Shown piece by piece: positions 8,982 to 17,882 of a stretch of 64,000 bases of DNA. The notes under the pieces were generated by a model that ran no database searches, was not told the DNA's origin, and was given only the letters and a program-made list of their open reading frames with translations. Position 1 is the stretch's first letter, and each line of letters starts with the position of its first letter. Both the position numbers and the translations under genes were made by a program. Source of the DNA: Micromonospora solifontis (lineage in GTDB: Bacteria > Actinomycetota > Actinomycetes > Mycobacteriales > Micromonosporaceae); the NCBI RefSeq assembly GCF_003725545.1, contig NZ_RJLN01000018.1:1-64000 (forward strand). The letters run 5' to 3'.

Positions 8982-9983
8982 TCAGCGACCGGGCGCCGGA
9001 GCGGTGGAACCGCGTACCACCAGCTCGGGCTCGAACAGCAACTCGTCGTGCAGCACGCCGGCCCCCTCGATCTGGGTGACCAGCAGGTCGACCGCGGCCT
9101 GCCCCATCGTCTCGATCGGCTGCCGCACGGTGGTCAGCGGCGGGTCGGTGCAGGTCATGAACGCGGAGTCGTCGAAGCCCACCACCGACACGTCGGCCGG
9201 CACCGCCCGGCCCAGTCGCCGGGCGGCCCGGATGGTGCCGAGGGCCAGCACGTCGCTGGCGCAGATGATGCCGGTCACGCCCCGCTCGACCAGCTTGGTG
9301 GCCGCGACCCGGGCACCCTCCATCGAGAAGCTGGACCGCTCGACGTGCCCCGTCCCCTCGGTCCACCCGGCGGCCCGGGCCATCGCGTCCAGCTTGCGCC
9401 GGGACGGGACGTGGTCCTCCGGGCCGAGCACCATGCCGATCCGCTCGTGCCCCAGCGACCGCAGGTGCCCGTACGCCTGCTCCACGGCGACCGCGTCGTC
9501 GGTGGACACCCGGGGGAAGCCGAGCTCGTCGACGCCCGCGTTGACCAGCACCACGGGCAGACCCCGGTCGGTGAGCCGCCGGTAGTGCTCGTGCGAGGCG
9601 TCCGCGAGGGCGTACGACCCACCGGCGAAGATGACCCCGGAGACCTGGTGGTCGAGGAGCATCTCGACGTAGTCGGACTCGGGGACGCCGCCGATGGTCC
9701 GGGCGCAGAGCGCCGGGGTGAAGCCGCGCTGCGCCAGCGAACCGGTCACCACCTCGGCGAGCGCCGGGAAGATCGGGTTCTGCAGTTCGGGCAGGACCAG
9801 GCCGACCAGCCGGGCCCGTTCGCCGCGCAGCTTGGTCGGGCGCTCGTAGCCGAGGACGTCCAGGGCGGTCAGCACCGCGGTCCGGGTCGCCTCGGACACG
9901 CCGCCGCGGCCGTTGAGCACGCGGCTCACGGTCGCCTCGCTGACGCCCGCCTTGCGGGCGACCTCCGTCAACCTCTTCGTCAC
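8982..9983 (-). CDS. LacI-family transcriptional regulator of the alpha-glucan locus
   Basis: 333 aa, GTG at 9983. The N-terminal helix-turn-helix is canonical (LTEVARKAGVSEATVSRVLN, then YERPTKLRGERARLVGLVLP as hinge). A periplasmic-binding-protein-like sensor domain follows, ending FEPELVVRGS. It lies between the importer operon (same strand) and the GH87 remnant (opposite strand). It is best explained as a local repressor relieved by an imported oligosaccharide, like MalR/AglR/CebR regulators. Two copies of a GCAAGAA motif just upstream may be autoregulatory sites. Confidence 0.9.
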   Translation of the reverse strand: MTKRLTEVARKAGVSEATVSRVLNGRGGVSEATRTAVLTALDVLGYERPTKLRGERARLVGLVLPELQNPIFPALAEVVTGSLAQRGFTPALCARTIGGVPESDYVEMLLDHQVSGVIFAGGSYALADASHEHYRRLTDRGLPVVLVNAGVDELGFPRVSTDDAVAVEQAYGHLRSLGHERIGMVLGPEDHVPSRRKLDAMARAAGWTEGTGHVERSSFSMEGARVAATKLVERGVTGIICASDVLALGTIRAARRLGRAVPADVSVVGFDDSAFMTCTDPPLTTVRQPIETMGQAAVDLLVTQIEGAGVLHDELLFEPELVVRGSTAPAPGR

Positions 9984-10005
9984 GCCGCAATCCTAGGCCG
10001 CGATC

Positions 10006-10048
10006 CTGCAAGAAATGAACCGGCCGTTGCTCAGCGGCGCAAGAAGTC
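10006..10048. promoter_or_regulatory. putative LacI operator: two GCAAGAA direct repeats
   Basis: GCAAGAAATG at 10008-10017 and GCAAGAAGTC at 10039-10048, 31 bp apart (three helical turns), fall between lacI and the divergent GH87 remnant. The first includes CTGCAAG, i.e. CTTGCAG on the other strand, a heptamer I recall from Streptomyces malR-malE control regions. This is inference from position and repetition. Confidence 0.4.
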
Positions 10049-10049
10049 G

Positions 10050-11916
10050 ATGATCGCTTACCGCGACCCCGCCGTCGCCCTCGCCGTACCGACCGGAGGC
10101 GCCGCGGTGGCGGCCGGCCCGGCCGGCACCGGCCCGACCCCGGTGGTCACCCGGGCCGGCCTCGACCCCGCGCTGGTCGCCGGCCGCGGCGCCACCGTGG
10201 ACTTCGTCGAGCAGGAGGCCGAGCAGGCCCGGGACCACCGGCACCGTCATCGGCCCCGACCGCGCCGCCTACACCCTGGCCGGTGAGGCCTCCGGGCGCC
10301 GGGCGGTCCGGCTCTCCCCCGGCCAGCACGTCGAGTTCACCCTGCCGGCCGCGACCAACGCGATCACCGTCCGGTACAGCATCCCCGACGCCCCGGGCGG
10401 TGGCGGGATCACCGCGCCGCTGCAGGTCACCGTCGGCCGGGGGCCCACCCGCACCATGACCCTGACCTCGCGGTACGCCTGGCTCTACAACCAGTACCCG
10501 TTCGCCAACGACCCCGACGCCGGGCTGCTGCACCCCGACTGGTGGATCACCGAGTGCTCCTGCGTGCCGGCCGCGACCACCCCGGCCCCGGCGTTCGCCA
10601 CGCCGTTCCGGCCGCACCACTTCTACGACGAGCAGCGCCTGCTGCTGGGGCGCACGTACCGGGCCGGCGAGGTGGTGCGGCTGACCGCCCCGATCGGTGG
10701 CGGCGCCGCCTGGACGGTGATCGACCTGCTGGACACGCACCTGGTCGGCCCGCCCCGGGTGGTGCCCGGCGCGGCGAACGTGCTCGCCTTCGGCGCCGAC
10801 CCGACCGGCCGGCGCGAGTCCGCCGACGCGTTCGACCGGGCCGTCGCGTACGCCCGCCGGGCGCACCGCACGCTCTACCTGCCGCCCGGCACCTACCAGG
10901 TGAATCGGCACATCGTGGTGGACGACGTGACCATCGTGGGCGCCGGCAGCTGGCACACCGACTTCGCGATCGAGGGCGACGTCCGGGAACGCGTCGACAC
11001 CGACCAGGTGAACGCGATCGGCGGGGCGCTGAACGACTCCACCATCGACGCCCTCTACCTGCACCACACCAAGGTCGGCATGTGGTTCGACGGGCCGATG
11101 ACCGACCTCCGGGTCACGAACACGGTGATCGCCGACCAGATCGCCGACGGGCTCAACTTCCACACCGGCGTCACCCACTCCTCGGTCTCGCACAGCTTCG
11201 TCCGTAACACCGGCGACGACGGCCTGGCCATGTGGTCGGAGGGGACGGCGAACGCGCACAACACCTTCGACCACAACACGGTGCAGTCGCCGGTGCTGGC
11301 CAACGGCATCGCGCTGTACGGCGGCACCGACAACACGATCTCGGCCAACCTGGTCGCCGACCCGGTCCGCGAGGGCAGCGCCATCCAGGTCGGCTCGCGG
11401 TTCGGCGCCGAGCCGTTCGCCGGCCGCCTCCGGATCGCCGACCACACCACGGTCCGGGCCGGCGGGTACGAGCTGAACTGGAACATCGGCCTCGGCGCCA
11501 TCTGGTTCTACGCGCTCGACCGCAGCATCGACGCCGACATCCAGGTGGTCGGGGACGCGTTCCTCGACAACACCTACAACGCGATCATGCTGGTCAGCGA
11601 CTGGCCGGTGAAGGACACGGTGGCGATCAGCAACGTCCACTTCCGGGACCTGCGGGTCGACGGCACCGGCACCTCGGTGGTCAGCGCCCGTACCGCGGGC
11701 TCGGCGTCCTTCGAGAACGTCGACGCCCGCAACGTCGGGGCGGTCGGGGTCAACAACTGCGGCTCGTTCCACTTCACCCCGGCCGGCGCCGAGTTCCACC
11801 TCACCGACCTCGGCGGCAACGACGGCGGCTGGCTCGCCCCCTGGCTGCTGCCCAACACCATCACCTGCGACGACCGCCCTCCGGTGGTGCCGCCGCCGAC
11901 CCCGGCGCCCTGGTGA
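10050..11916 (+). pseudogene. second GH87-like gene, frameshifted and internally deleted
   Basis: Similar along its length to the intact GH87 at 484-3345, but in two frames. From the ATG at 10050 the frame reads AGRGATVDFVEQEAEQAR. Removing one G of the GGG at 10231-10233 restores TTGTVIGPDR and alignment with the paralogue (EQEAERAVHTGTRIGPDR) with no gap. The rest reads to the stop at 11916. About 45 residues between GAGSW and DFAI (junction near 10951-10960) are missing in frame compared with the paralogue. The catalytic triad codons remain (Asp at 11146, Asp-Asp at 11215-11220, same 23/24 spacing). The signal peptide is poor. No F5/8C domains follow; the protein stops after a short Pro-rich tail. 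The single-base shift could be a sequencing error, but the deletion and weak N-terminus favour decay. Confidence 0.75.
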
Positions 11917-11933
11917 CCGGTTCCGTCCGCACG

Positions 11934-11964
11934 CGGCTCGGTGGGTGGCGCACCCGCCGAGCCG
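11934..11964. terminator. hairpin between convergent genes
   Basis: A 14-bp stem (11934-11947 with 11951-11964, one G-T pair) and 3-nt loop, between the stop at 11916 and the convergent stop at 12000. Confidence 0.7.
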
Positions 11965-11999
11965 GCCCGGTCAACGGCTGGTGCTGACGGCCGGACGCC

Positions 12000-12399
12000 T
12001 CAAGCGCCCGGCAGCCCCTGGTGGTTGAGGTAGAGCACCACCCGGAACCGCTCGCCGTCGTCGTGCAGCAGGTACGACGACGCCAGCCGGACCGGCGCAC
12101 CGCCGGCCGCGCGGGGGGCGTCCCAGTCGGTCCGGGCCAGCACGTACCGGTCGTCGAGCCGCTGGCAGGTCAGCCCGGTCAGCGTCGCGGGGCCGAGCCC
12201 GGCGTCGGCGAACAGCCGCGCCCGCCGGGGCAGGGCGGCGAGGAAGGCGGCCCGGGGCACCGGCCGGGCGCCGGCGTCGTCGGCCAGCAGGAACGGATCG
12301 CTGAACAGGTCGCCGAAGCCGTCCGGGTCCCCCGGCGTCGGGTGCGAAGGCGGCGAAGAAACCACGGAGTCGGGCCTCAAGGGTGGACGTCGGGGGCAT
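12000..12399 (-). pseudogene. small NTF2/SnoaL-like protein, apparent frameshift
   Basis: The ATG at 12399 opens MPPTSTLEARLRGFFAAFAPDAG in one frame. The conserved remainder (DPDGFGDLFSDPFLLAD through YLLHDDGERFRVVLYLNHQG) is in the next frame down to 12000. One extra base in the run of five C on the plus strand near 12329-12333 explains the switch; its removal gives a ~132-aa protein. The pattern (N-terminal FFAAF, a start-site loop, C-terminal strand VVLYLNHQ) resembles SnoaL/NTF2-like folds, but the family assignment is weak. It may be a sequencing error in a homopolymer. A shorter protein from an in-frame start at 12380 is the alternative. Confidence 0.5.
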
Positions 12400-12634
12400 G
12401 GCGGCTGGTCCTCTCGGTGAGCCGGCCGCGCCAGGTCGGCGCGGCCACGATCGCCTCCGAGGTCGGCGGAGCCCCTCCCCCCCGAGGTGCCGCCACGCTA
12501 CCAGCCAGAATCCGACATATTACCACATTAATCCACGGAGATCAAGTGCCGCCGGGCTCGTCCCGCCTCATCCGTGCGGCCCACGATCGCCGACATCAGG
12601 CCCGGGTACGGGCACCCCTCACTATTTTCAACTG
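12400..12634. promoter_or_regulatory. divergent promoter region with AT-rich core
   Basis: 235 nt between the SnoaL-like gene and the ABC ATPase gene, without a gene. The segment 12515-12545 (around CATATTACCACATTAAT) and the ACTATTTTCAACT stretch at 12621-12633 are conspicuously AT-rich against the surroundings. They are probable promoter elements. Confidence 0.4.
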
Positions 12635-13465
12635 GTGCAAAGCTCGCCAACCGCCCCGAGCCCTGGCGACGCCGTGGTCGTCCGCGGACTCACCCGGCGG
12701 TTCGGCGCGGCGGTGGTCGTCGACCGGGTCGACCTGGCCGTGCCGCACGCTGCGGTCTTCGGGCTGCTCGGGCCGAACGGCGCGGGCAAGACGACCCTGA
12801 TCAAGATGCTGATCACGTTGCTGGCGCCGTCCGAGGGCACGGCGACCATCGCCGGCTGCGACGTACGCACCCGGCCCGCCCAGGTCCGCCGCCTGGTCGG
12901 GTACGTCCCGCAGCTGCTCTCCGCGGACGGCGCCCTGACCGCGGAGGAGAACCTCGTGGTCTTCGCCCGCCTCTACCACATCCCGCGGGCACAACGCCGG
13001 GCCCGGATCGCGGACGCCCTCGCATCGGTCGGGCTGGCCGGGTCGGCCACCAAGCTGGTACGCGACTTCTCCGGTGGCATGGTCCGCCGGCTCGAGATCA
13101 TCCAGTCGATGCTGCACCGTCCCCCGGTGCTGTTCCTCGACGAGCCGACGATCGGACTGGACCCGGCCGCCCGCCACGACATCTGGGCCGAGCTGCGCCA
13201 GGTCAACGCGACGGAGCAGACCACGCTGTTCATCACCACGCACGACATGGAGGAGGCCGACGCCCTCTGCCAACAAGTGGCGATCATGCATCGGGGCAGG
13301 GTCATCGCCCAGGGCACACCGGGTGAGCTGAAGGCGCGCGTCGGACCCGACGCCAACCTCGACGACGTCTTCATCGCGCTCACCGGAGGAGGAACGCAGG
13401 GCGTGGAGGAAGGGGGTTTCGGTGCCGCCGGCCGGGCCAGGCGTACCGCACGGCGTCTCGGTTGA
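12635..13465 (+). CDS. ABC-2 type transporter ATP-binding protein (DrrA type)
   Basis: 276 aa, GTG at 12635, chosen as the first start giving the normal short N-terminus before VVVRGLTRRFG. Walker A GPNGAGKTT, Q-loop YVPQ, signature FSGGM, Walker B VLFLDEP and H-loop ITTHD are all present. The DrrA/NodI-like C-terminus (DANLDDVFIALTG) is also present. It pairs with the overlapping permease gene to export a small molecule (drug, lipid or polysaccharide type). It is translationally linked to the permease (44-nt overlap). Confidence 0.9.
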   Translation: MQSSPTAPSPGDAVVVRGLTRRFGAAVVVDRVDLAVPHAAVFGLLGPNGAGKTTLIKMLITLLAPSEGTATIAGCDVRTRPAQVRRLVGYVPQLLSADGALTAEENLVVFARLYHIPRAQRRARIADALASVGLAGSATKLVRDFSGGMVRRLEIIQSMLHRPPVLFLDEPTIGLDPAARHDIWAELRQVNATEQTTLFITTHDMEEADALCQQVAIMHRGRVIAQGTPGELKARVGPDANLDDVFIALTGGGTQGVEEGGFGAAGRARRTARRLG

Positions 13466-14258
13466 GCCGCTCCGCCAACCCGCCGGGCCCGTACGGTTCG
13501 TCGAGGACACCGCGGCCATCGTCGCGGTGGAGATCCGCAAGCTGCGCCACGACCCCCTGGAACTCCTGACCAGGGCGGTCCAACCCGTGCTGTGGCTGCT
13601 CGTCTTCGGCACGGTGATGGCGCACGCCCGGGCCATCCCGACCGGAGGCCTGCCGTACCTCGATTTCCTGGCGCCCGGCATCCTGGCGCAGAGTTCCCTG
13701 TTCGTGGCCATCTTCTACGGCATCGCGGTGATCTGGGAACGGGACCTGGGCGTGTTGAACAAGTACCTGGTCAGCCCCGCGTCCCGCCCTGCGCTGGTGC
13801 TCGGCAAGGCGCTGTCGGCCGGCGTGCGCTCGCTCGCGCAGGCGGTGATCGTCTATCTGGTCGCCGCCGGGCTGGGCGTGCACCTGCGGTGGGGACCGCT
13901 GGCGCTGGCCGGCGTCGTGGTGACCGTCCTTCTCGGCGCCGCAGTGTTCGCCACCTTCTCTTTGATCATCGCCTGTCTGGTGAAGACGCGGGAGCGGTTC
14001 ATGGGCATCGGGCAGATCCTCACTATGCCCCTCTTCTTCGCGTCCAACGCCATCTATCCGGTGGCCCTGATGCCGCCGCCGCTGCGGTGGCTGGCCCACC
14101 TCAACCCGCTCACCTACCAGACGGACCTCCTGCGGGCGCTCATGCTGTCCGCCGGGCGCAGCGCCTTCGGCCTGCCCCGGGACCTCGCGGTACTGATCGG
14201 CTCGCTCGTGCTGCTGGTCGGCCTCGCCGCCCGCCTCTGTCCCCGGGTCGTGCAGTGA
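13422..14258 (+). CDS. ABC-2 type transporter permease (DrrB type)
   Basis: 278 aa, GTG at 13422 behind a GGAGGAAGGGGG purine tract. About six hydrophobic helices are visible (for example LWLLVFGTVMA, ILAQSSLFVAIFYGIAVIW, VFATFSLIIACLV). The family motif FASNAIYPVALMPPPLRWLAHLNPLTYQTDLLRALML is near the C-terminus. It forms the membrane half of the exporter with the overlapping ATPase. Its stop overlaps the GH65 start (GTGA), so the transporter and a glycosyl-phosphorylase-type enzyme are co-translated, an unusual pairing. Confidence 0.9.
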   Translation: MPPAGPGVPHGVSVEPLRQPAGPVRFVEDTAAIVAVEIRKLRHDPLELLTRAVQPVLWLLVFGTVMAHARAIPTGGLPYLDFLAPGILAQSSLFVAIFYGIAVIWERDLGVLNKYLVSPASRPALVLGKALSAGVRSLAQAVIVYLVAAGLGVHLRWGPLALAGVVVTVLLGAAVFATFSLIIACLVKTRERFMGIGQILTMPLFFASNAIYPVALMPPPLRWLAHLNPLTYQTDLLRALMLSAGRSAFGLPRDLAVLIGSLVLLVGLAARLCPRVVQ

Positions 14259-16726
14259 GCGGGGCCCCGGTGGAGCCGGACCCGGGCTGCGCACTGTGCA
14301 CCGCCGACCTGCCCGCGGCGTGGGTACTCGACTATCCGGACGGCGACCCGGCGGGGGAAGGCACCCGGGAGACCATGCTGACCCTCGGCAACGGCTACCT
14401 GGCCACCCGCGGGGCGGCCCCGGAGGCGTCGGCCGACGGCGTCCACTACCCGGGCACCTACCTCGCGGGCTTCCACAACCGCCTGCCGGGCGGTGCGGGC
14501 CGGCCCGACGGCGAGGAGAGCATCGTCAACCTGCCCAACTGGCTGCCGTTGACGTTCCGCCCCGCCGGCGGCGACTGGTACGCGCCGGGCCGGGCCCGCC
14601 GCGTGCACGAGCACCGGATGCTGGACCTGCGCCGCGGCGTCCAACTGCGGGAGCTGGTGGTGGTCGATCCCGACCGGCGGCGCACCCGGCTGCGCCAGCG
14701 ACGGCTGGTGTCGATGGCGAACCCCCACTTCGCCGCGCTGGAGACGAGCATCGTCGCGGAGAACTGGTCCGGCCGGCTGGAACTGCGGTCCGGCATCGAC
14801 GGCGGGGTGTCCAACGCCGAGACAGCGGCCCGGGTCGGCGCCGGCGGTCGGCACCTCGCCGACGTCACCGGCGGCGCGAACGACGACGCGATCTGGTTGA
14901 CCGCCGTGGCGGCCGGGTCCCGGCAGCCGGTCGCGGTCACCGCCCGGACCACGGTCGGTGTCGTCGACGCGGCCGCACCGGCCACCCGGACCGTGGTCCG
15001 GGACGCGGCCGCCGTGGCGGAGATGTACGCGATCGACGTACTCGCCGGCACGCCGATCACGATCGACAAGACGGTCGCGGTGTTCTGCGGGCGGGACCGG
15101 GCGGTGCACGATCCGCTGACCGCGGCGGCCGAGGCACTGCGCTGGGCCGGCACGTTCGCGGTGCTGCTGGCCGACCACGTCGCCGCGTGGGACCGGCTGT
15201 GGTCGCGGTTCCGCCTCGACGTCGGCGAGGAGCACGTCTGGCAGCTGCCACTGCGGGTGCAGACCTTCCACCTGCTGCAGACCCTGTCGCCGCACACCGT
15301 CGACCTGGACGCCGGGGTGCCGGCCCGCGGGCTGCACGGGGAGGGCTACCACGGGCACGTCTTCTGGGACGAACTGTTCGTCTATCCGTACCTGAACCTG
15401 CGGCTGCCGGAGCTGACCCGGGCACTGCTCGAATACCGGTACCGGCGGCTGCCGGCGGCCCGACGGCAGGCCGCGGCCGCGGGGATGGCCGGCGCGCTGT
15501 TTCCCTGGCAGAGCGCCACCAGCGGCCGGGACGAGAGTCCCGTCCGCTCCCCCTCCCCGGTCACCGGCGAGTGGCAGGACGACCGCACCGGCCGCCAACA
15601 CCACGTGAACCTCGCCGTGTCCTACTCGGTGTGGCGGTACTGGGAGACCACCGGCGACCTGTCCTTCCTCCTCGACCACGGGGCCGAACTGCTGATCGCC
15701 ACCGCTCGCTTCTGGGCCGGCCTGGCCACCTACGACCCGTCGGACGACCGCTACGACATCCGTGGCGTGCTGGGGCCCGACGAGTACCACGACGGCTACC
15801 CCGGCCGCGCCGGCCAGGGGTTGGACAACTGCGCGTACATCAACGTGATGGTCGCGTGGGTGCTCGCCCGGGCGGACGAGGCGTGCGTCCTACAGGACCG
15901 CCACCCGGGCGCGGCGCCGTGGCGGGCGGCCGCCGTTCCGGCCGGCGAACGCCGGCGCTGGACCCACATCGCCCGCCGGCTGCGGCTGGTCTTCCTGCCC
16001 AACGGGCTCCTCGCGCAGTTCGCCGGCTACGGCGACCTGGTGGAGCTGGACTGGGACCGGTATCGGCGGCGCTACGGCGACCTGCGGCTGCTCGGACCGC
16101 TGCTGCAGGCCGAGGGGGACGACCCGAACCGTTACAAGATCTCCAAGCAGGCCGACGTGCTGATGCTGCTGTACCTGTTCAGCGCCGAGGAACTCACCGC
16201 GTTGATCCGCGGCATGGGCTACCACTTCGACCCCGCCAGGATCCCCGCCACCGTCGACCACTATCTGTCCCGCACCACGCACGGTTCGACGCTGAGCCGG
16301 ATCGCGCACGCCTGGGTGCTGGCCCGTACCGACCGTCGTCGCTCGTTCCACATGCTGCTGGACGCGCTCGGCACCGATCTGGCCGACCCCGCGCACAGCT
16401 CGACCCGGGAGGGCATCCACCTCGGCGCCACCGCCGGCACGCTGGACATCCTGCAACGTTGCTACACCGGGTTGGAGGTGCGCGGCGACGTGTTGCGCCT
16501 GAACCCGGTGCTGCCGGAGGGGATGGACCAGCTCGACTGCGTGCTGCGGTACCGCAACCGGCTGCTCGTGCTGCACGTCGACTGCGACCAGGTGCGGATC
16601 TCGGCCGGTCCGGGCGCCGACCCGCCCGTCCCGGTGGCCGTCCAGGAGCAGGTCCACCTGCTCGCCGCCGGCGCGATCGTCACCGTCCCCCTCCGACGGC
16701 GCGACCCGGGCGCGGACCGGGCCTGA
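14255..16726 (+). CDS. GH65 family disaccharide phosphorylase or hydrolase
   Basis: 823 aa from the GTG at 14255 that overlaps the permease stop. N-terminal beta-sandwich (LGNGYLATRGAAPE, YPGTYLAGFHN, LPNWLPLTF), then an (alpha/alpha)6 catalytic barrel. The catalytic general acid is Glu510 in LGPDEYHDG. KISKQADVLML and TTHGSTLS supply the phosphate-pocket type residues of maltose, trehalose, kojibiose and nigerose phosphorylases. GEGYHGHVFWDE is also typical. No signal peptide: cytoplasmic. The substrate could be maltose, trehalose, kojibiose or nigerose; with a GH87 locus 4 kb away, nigerose is tempting but unproved. No beta-phosphoglucomutase is next to it. Confidence 0.85.
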   Translation: MSGAPVEPDPGCALCTADLPAAWVLDYPDGDPAGEGTRETMLTLGNGYLATRGAAPEASADGVHYPGTYLAGFHNRLPGGAGRPDGEESIVNLPNWLPLTFRPAGGDWYAPGRARRVHEHRMLDLRRGVQLRELVVVDPDRRRTRLRQRRLVSMANPHFAALETSIVAENWSGRLELRSGIDGGVSNAETAARVGAGGRHLADVTGGANDDAIWLTAVAAGSRQPVAVTARTTVGVVDAAAPATRTVVRDAAAVAEMYAIDVLAGTPITIDKTVAVFCGRDRAVHDPLTAAAEALRWAGTFAVLLADHVAAWDRLWSRFRLDVGEEHVWQLPLRVQTFHLLQTLSPHTVDLDAGVPARGLHGEGYHGHVFWDELFVYPYLNLRLPELTRALLEYRYRRLPAARRQAAAAGMAGALFPWQSATSGRDESPVRSPSPVTGEWQDDRTGRQHHVNLAVSYSVWRYWETTGDLSFLLDHGAELLIATARFWAGLATYDPSDDRYDIRGVLGPDEYHDGYPGRAGQGLDNCAYINVMVAWVLARADEACVLQDRHPGAAPWRAAAVPAGERRRWTHIARRLRLVFLPNGLLAQFAGYGDLVELDWDRYRRRYGDLRLLGPLLQAEGDDPNRYKISKQADVLMLLYLFSAEELTALIRGMGYHFDPARIPATVDHYLSRTTHGSTLSRIAHAWVLARTDRRRSFHMLLDALGTDLADPAHSSTREGIHLGATAGTLDILQRCYTGLEVRGDVLRLNPVLPEGMDQLDCVLRYRNRLLVLHVDCDQVRISAGPGADPPVPVAVQEQVHLLAAGAIVTVPLRRRDPGADRA

Positions 16727-16752
16727 CGACGCCCACCCACCCCCGGGCACAG

Positions 16753-16790
16753 ACGCACCGCCGCCCGTGGGGAGCCGGGTGGCGGTGCGT
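16753..16790. terminator. hairpin between convergent GH65 and sigma factor genes
   Basis: A perfect 10-bp outer stem ACGCACCGCC/GGCGGTGCGT, extendable inward by five more pairs to an 8-nt loop, between stops at 16726 and 16805. Confidence 0.7.
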
Positions 16791-16804
16791 GGGTCGGTGC
16801 CGGA

Positions 16805-17614
16805 TCAGGCCTCGGTGAGCTGGCCGCGCAGCTTGGTGAGCGCGCGGGCGAGCAGCCGGGAGACGTGCATCTGGGACACGCCGACCCGGGTGGCGATCTC
16901 GCTCTGCGTCAGGTTGCCGTAGAAGCGCAGGGTGAGGATCTTCTGCTCCCGCTCGTCGAGGGTGGCCAGGGCCGGGCCGAGCGAGGCACGCAGCTCCGCC
17001 AGCTCGTACTCGTTGTCGTCGGCGCCGAGGGTGTCGCCGAGCTCGGTGGCGCTGTCGCCGTCACCGATCGGGGTGGACAGCGACACGGCGTTGTAGGCGC
17101 GCGCGCCTTCCAGGCCCTCGAGCACCTCCTCCTCGGTGACGTCGAGGTGGGCGGCGATGTCCGCGACGGTGGGCGCCCGGTTGAGCGTCTGGGTCAGGGT
17201 GCTGTTCGCCTCCGAGATGCGCAGCCGCAGTTCCTGGAGTCGGCGCGGGACGCGGATGTTCCAGGTGCGGTCGCGGAAGTGCCGCTTGATCTCACCGAGG
17301 ATGGTGGGGATCGCGAAGCCGGCGAAGTCCACGCCGCGGGAGGCGTCGAACCGGTCGACCGCCTTGATCAGCCCGAGGGCCGCGGTCTGGGCCAGGTCGC
17401 CGGCGGGCTCGCCCCGACCGCTGTAGCGGGCGGCGAGGTGGTTGGCCAGCGGCAGCCACGCCTCGATGACCTGGTTGCGCAGCGCGGGCCGGTCGGGGTG
17501 CCCCTCGGGCAGCGTGGCCAGGGCGGCGATCAGCTCGCTGGCGCGGGACTCCTCACCGGTCGCCGCGGCGCGGTGCACGTCGGTGGTCGTCGGGGCGATG
17601 GTCGTCGTGGTCAT
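16805..17614 (-). CDS. SigB/SigF-type RNA polymerase sigma factor
   Basis: 269 aa, ATG at 17614. Region 2 (LANHLAARYSGRGEPAGDLAQTAALGLIKAVDRFDASRGVDFAGFAIPTILGEIKRHFRDRTW) is near residues 53-115. Region 3 (VPRRLQELRLRI, PTVADIAAHLDVTEEEVLEGL) and region 4 (LDEREQKILTLRFYGNLTQSEIATRVGVSQMHVSRLLARAL) complete the SigB/F/G subfamily layout. It directs RNA polymerase to general-stress or differentiation promoters. No anti-sigma kinase is adjacent, but STAS-domain proteins lie 4 kb away (21125-22431). A sigma-A-like promoter is suggested at 17671-17700. Confidence 0.93.
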   Translation of the reverse strand: MTTTTIAPTTTDVHRAAATGEESRASELIAALATLPEGHPDRPALRNQVIEAWLPLANHLAARYSGRGEPAGDLAQTAALGLIKAVDRFDASRGVDFAGFAIPTILGEIKRHFRDRTWNIRVPRRLQELRLRISEANSTLTQTLNRAPTVADIAAHLDVTEEEVLEGLEGARAYNAVSLSTPIGDGDSATELGDTLGADDNEYELAELRASLGPALATLDEREQKILTLRFYGNLTQSEIATRVGVSQMHVSRLLARALTKLRGQLTEA

Positions 17615-17670
17615 GCGGCCCTTCCTGTCCTGAGGAGAACGGGTGCCTCCCAGCACCGGTCGTGCCAGCC

Positions 17671-17700
17671 ACACTAGACCAAAGTCTGTCGACTAATCAA
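17671..17700 (-). promoter_or_regulatory. candidate promoter of the sigma factor gene
   Basis: On the minus strand TTGATT (17700-17695), 18 nt, then TAGTGT (17676-17671), about 55 nt upstream of the ATG. The surrounding 17670-17760 is unusually AT-rich for this genome. Confidence 0.4.
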
Positions 17701-17882
17701 CCGAACGGATGATGGATATAACACCCATAACCCCCCATAGCTCTACCAAATGCGCCGGTTCGGGTGCGTCCAGGGCCACAGGACTGGTCAATCCGGGCGC
17801 GCCCCGGGCGACGCCGCCCCGTCTGCGGCGCGTGCGGCACGCCGGGTCGAGGCGTGCGCGGCGCGGGCATATCCTCCGTGTC

